From: Pelagicoccus albus
Lineage (GTDB): Bacteria > Verrucomicrobiota > Verrucomicrobiia > Opitutales > Opitutaceae
DNA length: 64,000 bases
Assembly (NCBI RefSeq): GCF_014230145.1
Contig: NZ_JACHVC010000008.1
Location: 62,001 to 126,000, forward strand
Direction: 5' to 3'
Part shown: positions 51,455 to 60,500 of the stretch, piece after piece
How positions within the stretch are numbered: position 1 is the first letter of the stretch
Layout of the letters: each line of letters begins with the position of its first letter
Translations under genes and position numbers: made by a program
The notes under the pieces: model-generated
Database searches by the model: none
What the model was told of the DNA's origin: nothing
What the model saw: only the letters and a program-made list of their open reading frames with translations

Positions 51455-53866
51455 CTATTTGCTTCCAGGGATAATCGCTGCACGAGCCTTTTCGATGGCG
51501 GCGACCAGTTTATCAGGGTGGATGGGCTTCGATAGAAAGTCGTCAAATCCAGCTTGGAAGCAGAGTTCTCGATCCTCTTGCCAGGTGCTCGCGGTAGCCG
51601 CGATTGTCCAAGGTGCTCTCTGAGATTGGGCGAGATTTTTTCGGATAGATTTCAAGGTTTGTATCCCGCTGATGTCTGGTAGCTGCAGGTCCATGAGTAT
51701 GATGTCGTAGGGCTTTAGATCGCACTTCTTGATCGCATCTTTGCCGTCTTTAGCTGAATCCGCGCGAAACCCAAGCTTCTGCAGGATGCGGATTGCCAGC
51801 ATACGGTTGATGGCGTTGTCCTCTACGACCAAGATTTTCTCTTTCTGAAAGCTTTCAGCTGTGTCGGAGCCTTGGAGCGAGTTTTGCAAACTCATCGATC
51901 CCTTCTGCAGGACTTGTGAGAATGCGACCGGGTCGATAGGTTTTTGCAGTGAGAAGGGGCCAACTCCGCCACCCTCGGGCTGATCCGCTGGTTTGGAGAC
52001 AGGAAGGACTTCGATGCGGCAAAACTTAAAATCAGATATGTCCTGAAGGCATGTATCCACTTTTGCTATGTCAGGTTCGCTCCAGCCAGAAATGTCGCAG
52101 AAAAGAAATGAGAAGGGAGATCTATTTTCCAAGGATTCAACCAGCTGTTTTGGATTCTCTATGAGTATCGTTCGCAGGCTGAAGTGTTCTAGGATATCAA
52201 GGATGATCTGGGTCGATTTGCTGGGGGTCGCTAGTACCAAGGCGATTTTATCCTTCACTTCTGGCAGGGGTGGATAGGCCAGTCCGAATCCGCTTTCTAG
52301 CTTGAGATTGCAAGTGAAGAGACTGCCTTGATCGAGTGAACTTTCCACACTGATGGTTCCCCCCATGCGATCGATGATACGTTGGCAAGTAGCGAGTCCT
52401 AGACCGTAGCCGCCAAAATGGCTTCGAGTGGAATCGCTAGCTTGAGAGAAAGGGGTGAACAAGTTTGGCAAGGTCTCTGGGGCGATGCCGATTCCGGTGT
52501 CTTGAACCGTGAGACTTATCTCAGTGTATAGTTTTCCGTCGCTTTGCTGTTCGGCCCGATTTGCCTCCAGAGTGACAATAACCTCACCCGCCTCAGTGAA
52601 CTTGACTGCGTTTTCTAAGAGTTTGGATACAACCGTGGAGAAACAACTTTCATCGCCGTAAACCGTGGCCGGTGTTTGGGACCCCATGCGGAACAGGAGC
52701 TCTACATTTTTGCTGGCTGCCAGCGGGCTGAGCGTGTCGATAGACTGGGTGAAGCATTTTACGAGGTCGAAAGGCTTATTCTGCAACTCAAAGCCGGGGG
52801 CATCTAGGTTCGTGAAGTAGAGGATTTCATCGATATTGGCGAGGAGGTTGCCGCTGTGAGTGGTGATCGATTTGAGCATCCGCCTTTGCTTCTGATTGAG
52901 CGGGGTACTCGCTAGCAGATTGGCCATGCCGAGAGCTCCGCTGATAGGATCGCGAATCTCTTGGCTCATTGCGGCGAGAAACTTGGACTTGGCAGCGCTC
53001 GCAGATTCAGCGGTTGCGAGGGCGTTCTCGAGAGCGACCTCAGTTTTCTTTCTCCCGGTTATATCTGTCATGCTACCGAGGATACGAGCTGGCTTCTGGT
53101 CGGTAGAGTAGGATACCTTTCCTCTCAAGGTGAGCCAGAGCTCTGCCCTCTCGGGAGCTTGAAACCTTACTTCCAAATCGAGTTGCCCGCTTCGGTCCTC
53201 GTAGATTGCCAGAAAGGCGTCTTCTACTTTTTTCAGGTCCTTTGGATGAACATTAGCTAAAAGCTCGGATAGGGACCTGATTTCCTCGTGGGGAGACTTA
53301 CCAAGGATCATCTGGCACCTCGGGGAAGTCCAAACACTTTGGCTTGGGATATCGATTTCCCAGACGCCATCCAAGCTGCTCTCGATGGCGGTTATCCAAC
53401 GAGAGGATAGGGCCAGTAGTTTTTGTCCCTCGGCTTGCAGGCCTAGGGGCGTATCGAAGCCGATGGCGTACCGGCATCCTTCGAGCTCGTGGAAAGTAAG
53501 CGAGTAATCGACTAGGAAGGTGCTGCCATCTTTCCGGCGATGCAGTGAGGAGCCCTTATAAACCCTATCTTTTTTTGGGGTCGCGAACCAGTCGTGGTCG
53601 ATGGTAGTGGTCCAGTGGATCTCGTGGAGAAGATCGAGCGATTGGCCGACCAATTCCTCTTTTGAGTAGCCGTGAAATTGGCAGGTGGCGGGGTTGCAGT
53701 CTCCTATGAGGACGGGCTGCTTTTCATCCGGTCCTGGAACGATCAGGAGGATCCCAAAGGGCGCATTTTCCCAAAGATTAGCCAGCAAGGGTTCCCTTTG
53801 CGAGAGCGCGGCAGAGAGTGTTGGAGGTTTGCTGGGAATCGGGTTCTCAGGCATAGGAAAGTGCAT
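51455..53866 (-). CDS. Hybrid sensor histidine kinase lacking the phospho-acceptor His
   Basis: 803 aa, no membrane helix. Two PAS-type domains (about 25-150 and 155-275), HisKA region where the H-box reads LAAMSQEIRDPISG: Gln302 (CAA) stands where His is expected. HATPase is normal (NAVKFTEAGEV, DTGIGIAPE, GYGLGLATCQ). Then a degenerate receiver-like domain (about 545-665) and a canonical receiver with phospho-Asp in IILMDLQLPDISG. It cannot autophosphorylate by the usual route; it may work as a pseudokinase partner of another kinase. It lies between eboE and eboB on the same strand. Confidence 0.85.
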   Translation of the reverse strand: MHFPMPENPIPSKPPTLSAALSQREPLLANLWENAPFGILLIVPGPDEKQPVLIGDCNPATCQFHGYSKEELVGQSLDLLHEIHWTTTIDHDWFATPKKDRVYKGSSLHRRKDGSTFLVDYSLTFHELEGCRYAIGFDTPLGLQAEGQKLLALSSRWITAIESSLDGVWEIDIPSQSVWTSPRCQMILGKSPHEEIRSLSELLANVHPKDLKKVEDAFLAIYEDRSGQLDLEVRFQAPERAELWLTLRGKVSYSTDQKPARILGSMTDITGRKKTEVALENALATAESASAAKSKFLAAMSQEIRDPISGALGMANLLASTPLNQKQRRMLKSITTHSGNLLANIDEILYFTNLDAPGFELQNKPFDLVKCFTQSIDTLSPLAASKNVELLFRMGSQTPATVYGDESCFSTVVSKLLENAVKFTEAGEVIVTLEANRAEQQSDGKLYTEISLTVQDTGIGIAPETLPNLFTPFSQASDSTRSHFGGYGLGLATCQRIIDRMGGTISVESSLDQGSLFTCNLKLESGFGLAYPPLPEVKDKIALVLATPSKSTQIILDILEHFSLRTILIENPKQLVESLENRSPFSFLFCDISGWSEPDIAKVDTCLQDISDFKFCRIEVLPVSKPADQPEGGGVGPFSLQKPIDPVAFSQVLQKGSMSLQNSLQGSDTAESFQKEKILVVEDNAINRMLAIRILQKLGFRADSAKDGKDAIKKCDLKPYDIILMDLQLPDISGIQTLKSIRKNLAQSQRAPWTIAATASTWQEDRELCFQAGFDDFLSKPIHPDKLVAAIEKARAAIIPGSK

Positions 53867-53972
53867 TCTAAGGGCCTTCTATCTGTAGCCCAACTGCAGG
53901 GAAGGGGCAACCTCGGCAGACTTATTTCTTCGTGATGCCGAGTTGATACTTAAGTCCAGCTCGTTTGAACGC

Positions 53973-54776
53973 TCAGCCGAGTTTGAAGTTGGGGCTTTGG
54001 CTCAGGAACCGGAAGGGCGTTTGATAGAACACTTTGTCTATCGTTTCGTCATCGTAGCCACGCCTTCTCATTTCCATGGCAGCATAGGGTACTGCTAGCG
54101 GTACGGATACGCCCCAGTCGCAGGCTGAATTCATCCAAAGTCGTTCGGGTCCGAAATTCTCCAGGATGTCGATGGCGCGTGGTGAGGTGGCTTTCGATTC
54201 GGGATAGAGCGTAATGCCGCCCCACATGCCTGCGTCCATGACATAGCCAGCGGTGTGCTCCTCCACGTGATCGATCAAAACGTGGGACGGATCGATTCGT
54301 GAGTCTGATTTTATCAGATCCACAATCAGCTTGGTTCCCTTGAGCTTGTCTTCCAAATGAGGGGTATGAACAAGGATGAGCTGTTCGTGTTGGGCGGCGA
54401 GATCTACATGCTTCTCAAGAATCGTCATCTCGTTGCGAGAGTTCTTGTTGAGGCCGATTTCGCCGATTCCCAGAACGTTGGGCTTGTCTAGGAATTGGGG
54501 AATGAGGGCGAGGACTTCATTGGCCAAGCCTAAGTCCTCGGACTCCTTGGGATTGATGCAAAGCCAGGAAAAGTGCGGCAAATGGAATTTGGCTGCCCGA
54601 GCGGGCTCGTACTCGGTTAGTTGCCTGAAATAGTCGTAGAACCCGTGGGAGGAACTCCGGTCGAAGCCCGCCCAGAAGGCAGGCTCGCATACCGCTTTGC
54701 AGCCGGCTGTTACCATGGCGACGTAGTCGTCAGTGGTTCGGCTTACCATGTGGGCATGGGGTTCGATATATCTCAT
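53973..54776 (-). CDS. eboB: EboB-like TatD-family metal-dependent hydrolase
   Basis: 267 aa amidohydrolase-fold protein. Metal ligands: His-x-His in EPHAHM, Glu in GIGEIGLNK, His in LVHTPH, His in LIDHVEEH and Asp in SACDWG. It has the distinctive MRYIEPHAHMVSRTTDDY opening of the EboB branch rather than the DNase TatD branch. The substrate in the ebo pathway is unknown. It sits between the two hybrid kinase genes on the same strand. Confidence 0.85.
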   Translation of the reverse strand: MRYIEPHAHMVSRTTDDYVAMVTAGCKAVCEPAFWAGFDRSSSHGFYDYFRQLTEYEPARAAKFHLPHFSWLCINPKESEDLGLANEVLALIPQFLDKPNVLGIGEIGLNKNSRNEMTILEKHVDLAAQHEQLILVHTPHLEDKLKGTKLIVDLIKSDSRIDPSHVLIDHVEEHTAGYVMDAGMWGGITLYPESKATSPRAIDILENFGPERLWMNSACDWGVSVPLAVPYAAMEMRRRGYDDETIDKVFYQTPFRFLSQSPNFKLG

Positions 54777-54950
54777 CTTTGGATTTTGCTCTTACTCCTT
54801 TCGTGAATTTACGACTTCAGCCGCTAAAGGTTTGCGTTAAAGCAAGTCCAAAAGAATGGGAGGGAGCTTGGCAACTTCGCTTTGCTCGAGGGCCTGTATT
54901 GTAGCTTACCTGCTAGCGTTTATTCGCCGCTAGATCTGGCTAGGCGGGAG

Positions 54951-57900
54951 CTACTCGGACAAAGTCTTCTGAGCGGAAACCCAGCTATGGGCTCGAATCA
55001 GCATCTCTTTGAGCACGGGAATGCGGGCTGGTTTAGCCACGAAATCATGCATGCCCACATCCTTGCATGCCGCTTTGTCTTCGTCTCGAGCATTCGCGGT
55101 GAAGGCTGAGACATAAATCGGATGCTTTATAGAGTGGGAGTTTATGATCTTACTCGCCGCTGTGAGTCCGTCGAGCACGGGCATTTGGAGATCCATGAGA
55201 ATGGTATCGAATGCTTCCGCTTCTGCGGCTCTCACACCCTCGGCTCCATTCTCCGCCGTTTCAGGAGAGTAGCCGAACTTCTTCAGCATCCTGACCAGGA
55301 CCTTGGTATTGATCGGATTGTCCTCAACGACGAGGATCCTCATCGGGTACTGTTCGGCAAAGGCGATCGTTTCACCTTGTTCCGCGGCCGGAGTGGCCTC
55401 GGGCTTTTGCTCCTGGGGAGAGTCTGTTTTTTCCACGGAGACTCGGCTTCTTGCGGGGGATGATTCCCTCGTATCCGAATCATCGCTAGGTAGCAAGGAA
55501 TCTCTAAATGGGTGATCCGGCTGGTTTTTGAATGCTTGCAAATGGAAGTTTAGGGCGCGAAGCGAGACCGGTTGGCTGATAGCCACAGATTTGTCGTTGG
55601 ATGCGATATCCTCCTTCGTCTTGGAAGAGACGAGGCGAATGATTGGAGGGAATAGGTCGCCTTGTAGATTTCGCACATCGAAAAGCGTGCGAATCGTGTC
55701 GGAGCGGGAAGCGGACTCGTGAATAATCAGAAGGTCGCTTTTCTCGTTTTCGAGGGTGGAGCGAAGCGGGTCTGGTCGCGAGGAGACGCTGCGCGCTTCG
55801 ATGCCCCAATGTGCCAGCTGAGTTTCCAAGGCGTCTTGGGCGATCGCATCATCGATCACGATCAAGATCTTCTCTCTGTCGAATTGAGCAAAAGCCGGTT
55901 CTGATTCCATGCTGGCGACCGGTATTTCCACAGTGAAAGTGGAGCCTTTCCCGAGTTGGCTTTGCACAGAGATTTTTCCTTCGAGCAAATCGACCAGATT
56001 TCGTGTGATGGTTAGTCCGAGCCCTGTTCCTCCATACTGTCGGGAAGCGGAGGATTCGGCTTGGAAGAAGGGTTTGAATAGCTCCTGAAGATGGTCCTTT
56101 GCGATGCCTATTCCGGTATCGCGAACTGCGATCTGCAGTTTGGCATTTTCCGTCTCGTAAGCGACCGATACGGTTACGCCGCCGCGATTGGTAAATTTAA
56201 CGGCATTGCCTACGAGGTTAGCGATGATTTGCCTGAGTCGGCTCGCGTCTGTGAGAACCTGGGCGGGAACCTCGTTTGAAATGGTCAGATGCAGCCCGAT
56301 GGACTTGCTCTCGCAATCAGCTTGGAAGGGAGAAATGCCGGATTCGATCGTTTCGACCAAGTCTGTCGGATTCTCGGAAATCTCGAATTCTCCTGCTTCG
56401 ATTTTCGAAATATCCAGAATGTCGTCGATGATGGAGAGCAGATTGTCGGCGCTGACTCGAATGGTATCCGTGTACTCGCTCTGTTCTGCGGTCAGATCGA
56501 GGGAAGACAGGAGGCTCGCCATTCCGATAATGCCGTTCATCGGAGTTCGGAACTCATGGCTCATGTTCGCTAGGAATTCGCTCTTTGCTCTATCGGAGGC
56601 TTCGGCCGCATCGCGGGCCGCTCGCATAGCGTTTTCAGCTTCTTTACGGTCGGTGATATCGCGGGTGATTTCCACAAATCCGCCTGTTTCCAACTTGGAA
56701 AGAGTGACATCTGCCCAGATCAACTTGTCGTCTTTTTGACGTCTCCAGCCTTGGAAACTGACCTGGCCCTTGGCGTTGGCTTCGGCCATCATTGTTTCTG
56801 ACAGATTCAGAATCGCTTCGTCTTCTGGCGGGAAAAGGGCGGCGTAGCCGATCTTCGAGGCCTCGCGGCTTGTGTAGCCTAGGATGCGTTCTGATGCGGC
56901 ATTCCAACGCAGGATTTTGCCCTCATCATTCAGAGTAAAAATCGCATGGTCTCTGGCGCCTTCGATGATGAGTCGTAGCCCCTCTTCGCTCTCGATCAGC
57001 TGGGATTGGGTAGATTTCAGCTGATGCACGGTTTCCTCTAGTTCGCGATGCGAGGTCTGAAGATTTTCCGTCATGTGGTTGAAAGCCCGAGCAAGATCTC
57101 CGTATTCATCCGAGCTAGAGCAATTCACTTTGTGCCCGAAGTTTCCGCGACCTACTTCGTCCGCCCCTTCCTTGAGCAATCTCAGAGGACTGGTGAGTCG
57201 ATGAATGAAGATGTAGATGAGGAAGGTTCCGAAAACGATGCCTCCAAAGCTGATCGCGATAAGCAACAGTCGGGTTTTGTAGAGGGATTGGCGCTCGTCC
57301 TCGTAAGAGCTGAGAAGGATGTATTGCAGCTCGTTTCCGTCGCTTAGCTGAATAGTGTCGCTGAGAGCGTGAAAGTGTTCGTTTCCGAGAAGCACTGGAA
57401 ACAGGTGTCCCGCTTCTGCGGTATTTTCTTCAATCGCCTTTTGGGTGAGGGATTCTGACAGGGTGGAGCTCAACGGCTTCCCGTCGACAATAGTTATCAC
57501 TTCCGTTTTGGTGAGATCCTTCAATTCTCTCAAGCGATGCTCTCCCAGTTCAGTCGCGATGCTCAAGCTGGCCAAGATCGTTCCCGACTTTGGGCTGCGC
57601 AGCGGCATGAAGGTAATGTTGTAGATACTATTTCCGTCGCTGTAGACGGTTGATTCTGCGTGCCCTCCAAGAGCGAGTTCAACATTTGGCGCTAGAGCTT
57701 GCTCCATCGCATCCAGGTCGAGAGTCGAGTCTGATCTGGCTGAGAATGATTCGTCACCATTCATTGGCGTGCAGACGATGGCTTTGACGCCAGGTCCGAG
57801 CGATTTGAGCAGGTTTTGTACGAGACCGTCTGGCCCCTCGGCTCCGGAGGGCTGCTCGAGGCGTTCCAAGGAGTGAGCTACCCTTAACTGGAGCTCGTGT

Positions 57901-58076
57901 GAGCGGGGTTTGTCGTCGACCCATCTGGCCAAGAACGATTGGGCCGTAGTGAGTTTGTCCTTGGCCGCTACATCGGAGCGATCGTTGAAGTGCTGATTTA
58001 CCTGTGAAACGGTGATGATTGGCATCGCGATTAGGACAGCCAGCACCGGAAGGAGGACCTTCGTGAGGAATGACAT
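54951..58076 (-). CDS. Membrane hybrid histidine kinase
   Basis: 1041 aa from the ATG at 58076; an upstream in-frame ATG is at 58103. Domains: TM1 (VLLPVLAVLIAMPII), periplasmic Cache-like region (about 40-260), TM2, HAMP (about 290-345), PAS (about 365-485), HisKA with His507 in LANMSHEFRTP, HATPase (NAVKFTNRGGV, GGTGLGLTITR), a receiver-like domain lacking the Asp pocket (about 740-860) and a canonical receiver (LVVEDNPINT, LMDLQMPVLDG). The C-terminal half parallels the neighbouring hybrid kinase at 51455-53866. It is placed next to eboB and may share its regulation. Confidence 0.88.
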   Translation of the reverse strand: MSFLTKVLLPVLAVLIAMPIITVSQVNQHFNDRSDVAAKDKLTTAQSFLARWVDDKPRSHELQLRVAHSLERLEQPSGAEGPDGLVQNLLKSLGPGVKAIVCTPMNGDESFSARSDSTLDLDAMEQALAPNVELALGGHAESTVYSDGNSIYNITFMPLRSPKSGTILASLSIATELGEHRLRELKDLTKTEVITIVDGKPLSSTLSESLTQKAIEENTAEAGHLFPVLLGNEHFHALSDTIQLSDGNELQYILLSSYEDERQSLYKTRLLLIAISFGGIVFGTFLIYIFIHRLTSPLRLLKEGADEVGRGNFGHKVNCSSSDEYGDLARAFNHMTENLQTSHRELEETVHQLKSTQSQLIESEEGLRLIIEGARDHAIFTLNDEGKILRWNAASERILGYTSREASKIGYAALFPPEDEAILNLSETMMAEANAKGQVSFQGWRRQKDDKLIWADVTLSKLETGGFVEITRDITDRKEAENAMRAARDAAEASDRAKSEFLANMSHEFRTPMNGIIGMASLLSSLDLTAEQSEYTDTIRVSADNLLSIIDDILDISKIEAGEFEISENPTDLVETIESGISPFQADCESKSIGLHLTISNEVPAQVLTDASRLRQIIANLVGNAVKFTNRGGVTVSVAYETENAKLQIAVRDTGIGIAKDHLQELFKPFFQAESSASRQYGGTGLGLTITRNLVDLLEGKISVQSQLGKGSTFTVEIPVASMESEPAFAQFDREKILIVIDDAIAQDALETQLAHWGIEARSVSSRPDPLRSTLENEKSDLLIIHESASRSDTIRTLFDVRNLQGDLFPPIIRLVSSKTKEDIASNDKSVAISQPVSLRALNFHLQAFKNQPDHPFRDSLLPSDDSDTRESSPARSRVSVEKTDSPQEQKPEATPAAEQGETIAFAEQYPMRILVVEDNPINTKVLVRMLKKFGYSPETAENGAEGVRAAEAEAFDTILMDLQMPVLDGLTAASKIINSHSIKHPIYVSAFTANARDEDKAACKDVGMHDFVAKPARIPVLKEMLIRAHSWVSAQKTLSE

Positions 58077-58164
58077 CTGCCTAGCTCGTCGGATTTGGAT
58101 CACAGGTAAGGGCGGCTAGCGTTTCTAGCGAAGCGGGCTTCCGTTCAGGAGCTGAGCTATTCCG

Positions 58165-58270
58165 TGACTGGAGGTTACAATCCGGTTGGCCAGGGTCCGC
58201 TCAACAACGGCGAGTCTTGTTGGTGAAGTCCCAGCAGTGATACAAGAGTAGAGGAAGTCGGAGCCAGTCA
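58165..58270. other. Stem-closed structured segment, possible RNA
   Basis: TGACTGG (58165-58171) and CCAGTCA (58264-58270) are perfect complements enclosing 92 bp, with CAACA/TGTTG and other small stems inside. It lies in the 318-bp gap between the hybrid kinase start and the 90-aa gene. A minus-strand 48-codon frame also spans it. By eye it recalls the RNA part upstream of group II intron reverse transcriptases, but no such gene is present. Nothing else is recognised in the gap. Confidence 0.25.
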
Positions 58271-58394
58271 TGAACTCCTATATACGGCTGGCGTACCGTA
58301 ATTTTTAGCTATTCTGCAGAGTAATTTACCCCAGATGGCTGGAAGGCATTCGTCGCCTAGCGGTCTTGGACAGCCTTCTCTTTGAATGCCCGGA

Positions 58395-58667
58395 CTATTC
58401 CGTCGGCTGAGGCCAGGCTCCGCTCGCTGCCTTGGTGGTAGCGACTGGAATGAGTTCTTTGGTGGGATCGCTGAGGGACTTGAGGACCTCGATTGCCCTA
58501 TGGTCGCTTCCCAGCGCTTTGAGCGCCTCCCGAAAGGCTTGATATCGATAGTCGTCGGTGGCTCCGTCGCGTTCGACACGGTCCATGAAGGCTGCGATAT
58601 CTATGAGCTTGGACCGAGCATCCATAAAATAGAGATCCACCGGGCTTTGAGGATTAGCGGGCTTCAT
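58395..58667 (-). CDS. Small helical protein next to the ebo genes
   Basis: 90 aa, no family assigned. PVDLYFMDARSKLIDIAAF and DRVERDGATDDYRYQAF suggest two or three amphipathic helices; the remainder is Ala/Pro-rich. It is on the same strand as eboB, eboE and eboC-D-F and precedes them. It could be a reduced EboA-like component, but it is far shorter than EboA proteins and no motif shows it. An alternative frame on the same strand (58579-58268) is longer but lower in quality. Confidence 0.55.
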   Translation of the reverse strand: MKPANPQSPVDLYFMDARSKLIDIAAFMDRVERDGATDDYRYQAFREALKALGSDHRAIEVLKSLSDPTKELIPVATTKAASGAWPQPTE

Positions 58668-58768
58668 AGACTGGAGCTTGCACGCTCCATTTCCGGATGC
58701 AAGCCGCCTTGTTTCACTGCACCCATCCGTGGAAAAAGATCGGAGCCTTTTTCTATTTGGGTCGGTCG

Positions 58769-59131
58769 CTAGGAAGCCACGTTTCGTTGCTTCGTGCCTT
58801 TGGAAGCAAAGGTCTTTCGACCATCCGAAGGGCTATTCGCTTCGCGCTGCTGCTTCCGGTCGTGGATTTTTACGTAGAAGGCCATCAGCGTCAAAGCCAC
58901 GAGAAAGATCGCGGAATTACTCCCCGACCAAGATATCTCTTCCCAAATGGGCATTGCGCCTAGGGATGGGGTTTTGTCCTCAGCGAGTGCCGAAGCGGAA
59001 TGATCGTTAGATCCCATAACCAAGGGACAAATCGCTGCAATTGAGAACGGCAGGGAAATGCGCCGTAGGAATTGAATTGCACGAGTTGGGGTAATGGAAT
59101 CGGTCGCGTGTGAAGGGGTAATAAGCGGCAT
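58769..59131 (-). CDS. Small membrane protein, unknown
   Basis: 120 aa. One hydrophobic stretch near residue 27 (ISLPFSIAAICPLVM) and a clear membrane helix near residue 75 (AIFLVALTLMAFYV), followed by a basic tail (KIHDRKQQREAN, KGTKQRNVAS). The first could be a signal peptide, giving a short periplasmic loop with ALAEDK. No family recognised. Same strand as its neighbours; lies between the 90-aa gene and the aminotransferase. Confidence 0.5.
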   Translation of the reverse strand: MPLITPSHATDSITPTRAIQFLRRISLPFSIAAICPLVMGSNDHSASALAEDKTPSLGAMPIWEEISWSGSNSAIFLVALTLMAFYVKIHDRKQQREANSPSDGRKTFASKGTKQRNVAS

Positions 59132-59196
59132 CGAGGTATGTAGTTAGCACATCGAATGCCTTTTTGCTAAGCGAATTTTGATTTTTATACCCAAAA

Positions 59197-59215
59197 CAAG
59201 CAACCCCTATGCTTG
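59197..59215 (-). terminator. Probable terminator of the aminotransferase gene
   Basis: CAAGCA / TGCTTG (6 bp) with a 7-nt loop, followed on the minus strand by TTTTGGG. It is 22 bp past the aminotransferase stop (59237). Confidence 0.5.
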
Positions 59216-59236
59216 GTTGAGAGTACCCTGCAGGAT

Positions 59237-60430
59237 TTACTTAGAATAATAACCTGACTGGCTTTTGATTACACGGGAAATTACCCTAGTTCCGTTTTCG
59301 AGTTTTTCGCGGCTGACCAACGAAAAGTTCAGTCTTATGCAGCAAGGGTGATCGTTTTTATGCGCGAAGAAGGGAGATCCAGGCATGAAGGCCACGTTCT
59401 GTTTCAGGCATTCTTCCAGAGTCTCACTCAGATCAACTCGATCTTTCAACGTAAGCCAGAAGAACATGCCTCCACTCGGTTTTTTCCAATCCGCCAAGGA
59501 TTTGAAATCCGCTCGAAGCGTTGATTCCATCAGGTCGCGTTTCTGCTGGTAGTGGGAGCGAAGTTTTTCGATCCGCTCCGCATTCTTTTGCGCATCTGAG
59601 AGCAATTCTGTCGCGATGAATTGGGCGGGGCGGTTGCTGTGTAAGTCGGCGGCTTGCTTGAGTTTCAGCAGGGACGGGAAAAGCTCTTCCGAGCAGATCA
59701 AGCTGCCAAGACGCAGGCCAGGGATGAGTGTTTTCGATACGCTGGAAAGATAAATCCAAGGTGTGTTTTTGAGAAACGACGCGATGGGGGGGGGAGCATC
59801 GCTTTCGTAAGACAGGTCGCGGTAAGGATCGTCTTCCAATAGAATCGTGGCATGGCGGTCGAGTACTTCGGCAATTTCACGACGGCGCTCCAGCGAGTAG
59901 CAACAGCCGGACGGATTTTGAAAACTTGGATTTAAATATGCGAGCGGAGCTTTGGTCTGCTCTAGGTATCGATCGAGAACTGCTGCGTCGATCCCCTCGG
60001 TGTCGAGAGGCAAGGATTGGATATCAGCCTCGAACAACTGGAAAACCTGCAGAGCGGCCAAGTAGGTCGGGGCTTCTACAAGTACAGGTGTCCCGGGTTC
60101 TATGACCAACTTGGCAGCCAGATCCAGTCCTTGCTGGGAGCCGGAAGTTATCAAGGTTCGCGAGGCTTCAGCGTCCAGCCCGAAGGCGCTCGCTCGGTCT
60201 GCCATTATCTGGCGCAAGGGCATTTCCCCTTCCGAGGGTCCATATTGGTAGGCGGCCGGAGGGACGGTTGGTAGCACGAGATCCTCCCAAAGACTGGCGT
60301 CAGGTAATCCTCCTGCGAAGGAGATGATTTCCTTGTTTTGAGTTCGGGAAAGTATGTCGCGGGCGACCGATCCACTGAAGTTATTCAGGCGGCGGGCGAG
60401 AGATGCTTTGGGGCATTCGAGGCTATTCAT
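59237..60430 (-). CDS. PLP-dependent aminotransferase (fold type I, 2-aminoadipate/MocR-like branch)
   Basis: 397 aa from the ATG at 60430 (MNSLECPKASLARR); an ATG at 60445 is possible. Class I/II aminotransferase: substrate loop FAGGLPDASLWEDL, TSGSQQGLDLAA, NPSFQNPSGCCYS with the cofactor Asn, and the Schiff-base Lys in SSVSKTLIPGLRLG. No MocR helix-turn-helix is fused. It likely transaminates a 2-oxo acid; which one is not visible. Divergently transcribed from a LysR regulator, which probably controls it. Confidence 0.88.
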   Translation of the reverse strand: MNSLECPKASLARRLNNFSGSVARDILSRTQNKEIISFAGGLPDASLWEDLVLPTVPPAAYQYGPSEGEMPLRQIMADRASAFGLDAEASRTLITSGSQQGLDLAAKLVIEPGTPVLVEAPTYLAALQVFQLFEADIQSLPLDTEGIDAAVLDRYLEQTKAPLAYLNPSFQNPSGCCYSLERRREIAEVLDRHATILLEDDPYRDLSYESDAPPPIASFLKNTPWIYLSSVSKTLIPGLRLGSLICSEELFPSLLKLKQAADLHSNRPAQFIATELLSDAQKNAERIEKLRSHYQQKRDLMESTLRADFKSLADWKKPSGGMFFWLTLKDRVDLSETLEECLKQNVAFMPGSPFFAHKNDHPCCIRLNFSLVSREKLENGTRVISRVIKSQSGYYSK

Positions 60431-60453
60431 TCCCCATGGTAGCAAATTTATTT

Positions 60454-60497
60454 GAATAACAAAAATATTCTATAAATTATGAAAGTATAACAAAAAT
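60454..60497. promoter_or_regulatory. LysR-type operator region
   Basis: GAATA-N7-TATTC inverted repeat (60454-60470) and an 11-bp direct repeat ATAACAAAAAT at 60456-60466 and 60487-60497 (31-bp period) fill the AT-rich divergent promoter between the aminotransferase and the LysR gene. Sites for the LysR protein are inferred. Confidence 0.5.
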
Positions 60498-60500
60498 GAT

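Noticed and set aside
58280-58579. 103-aa alternative frame overlapping the 90-aa gene
   Set aside because: Arg/Pro/Ser-rich with no structure; the 90-aa frame has helical, compositionally normal sequence.
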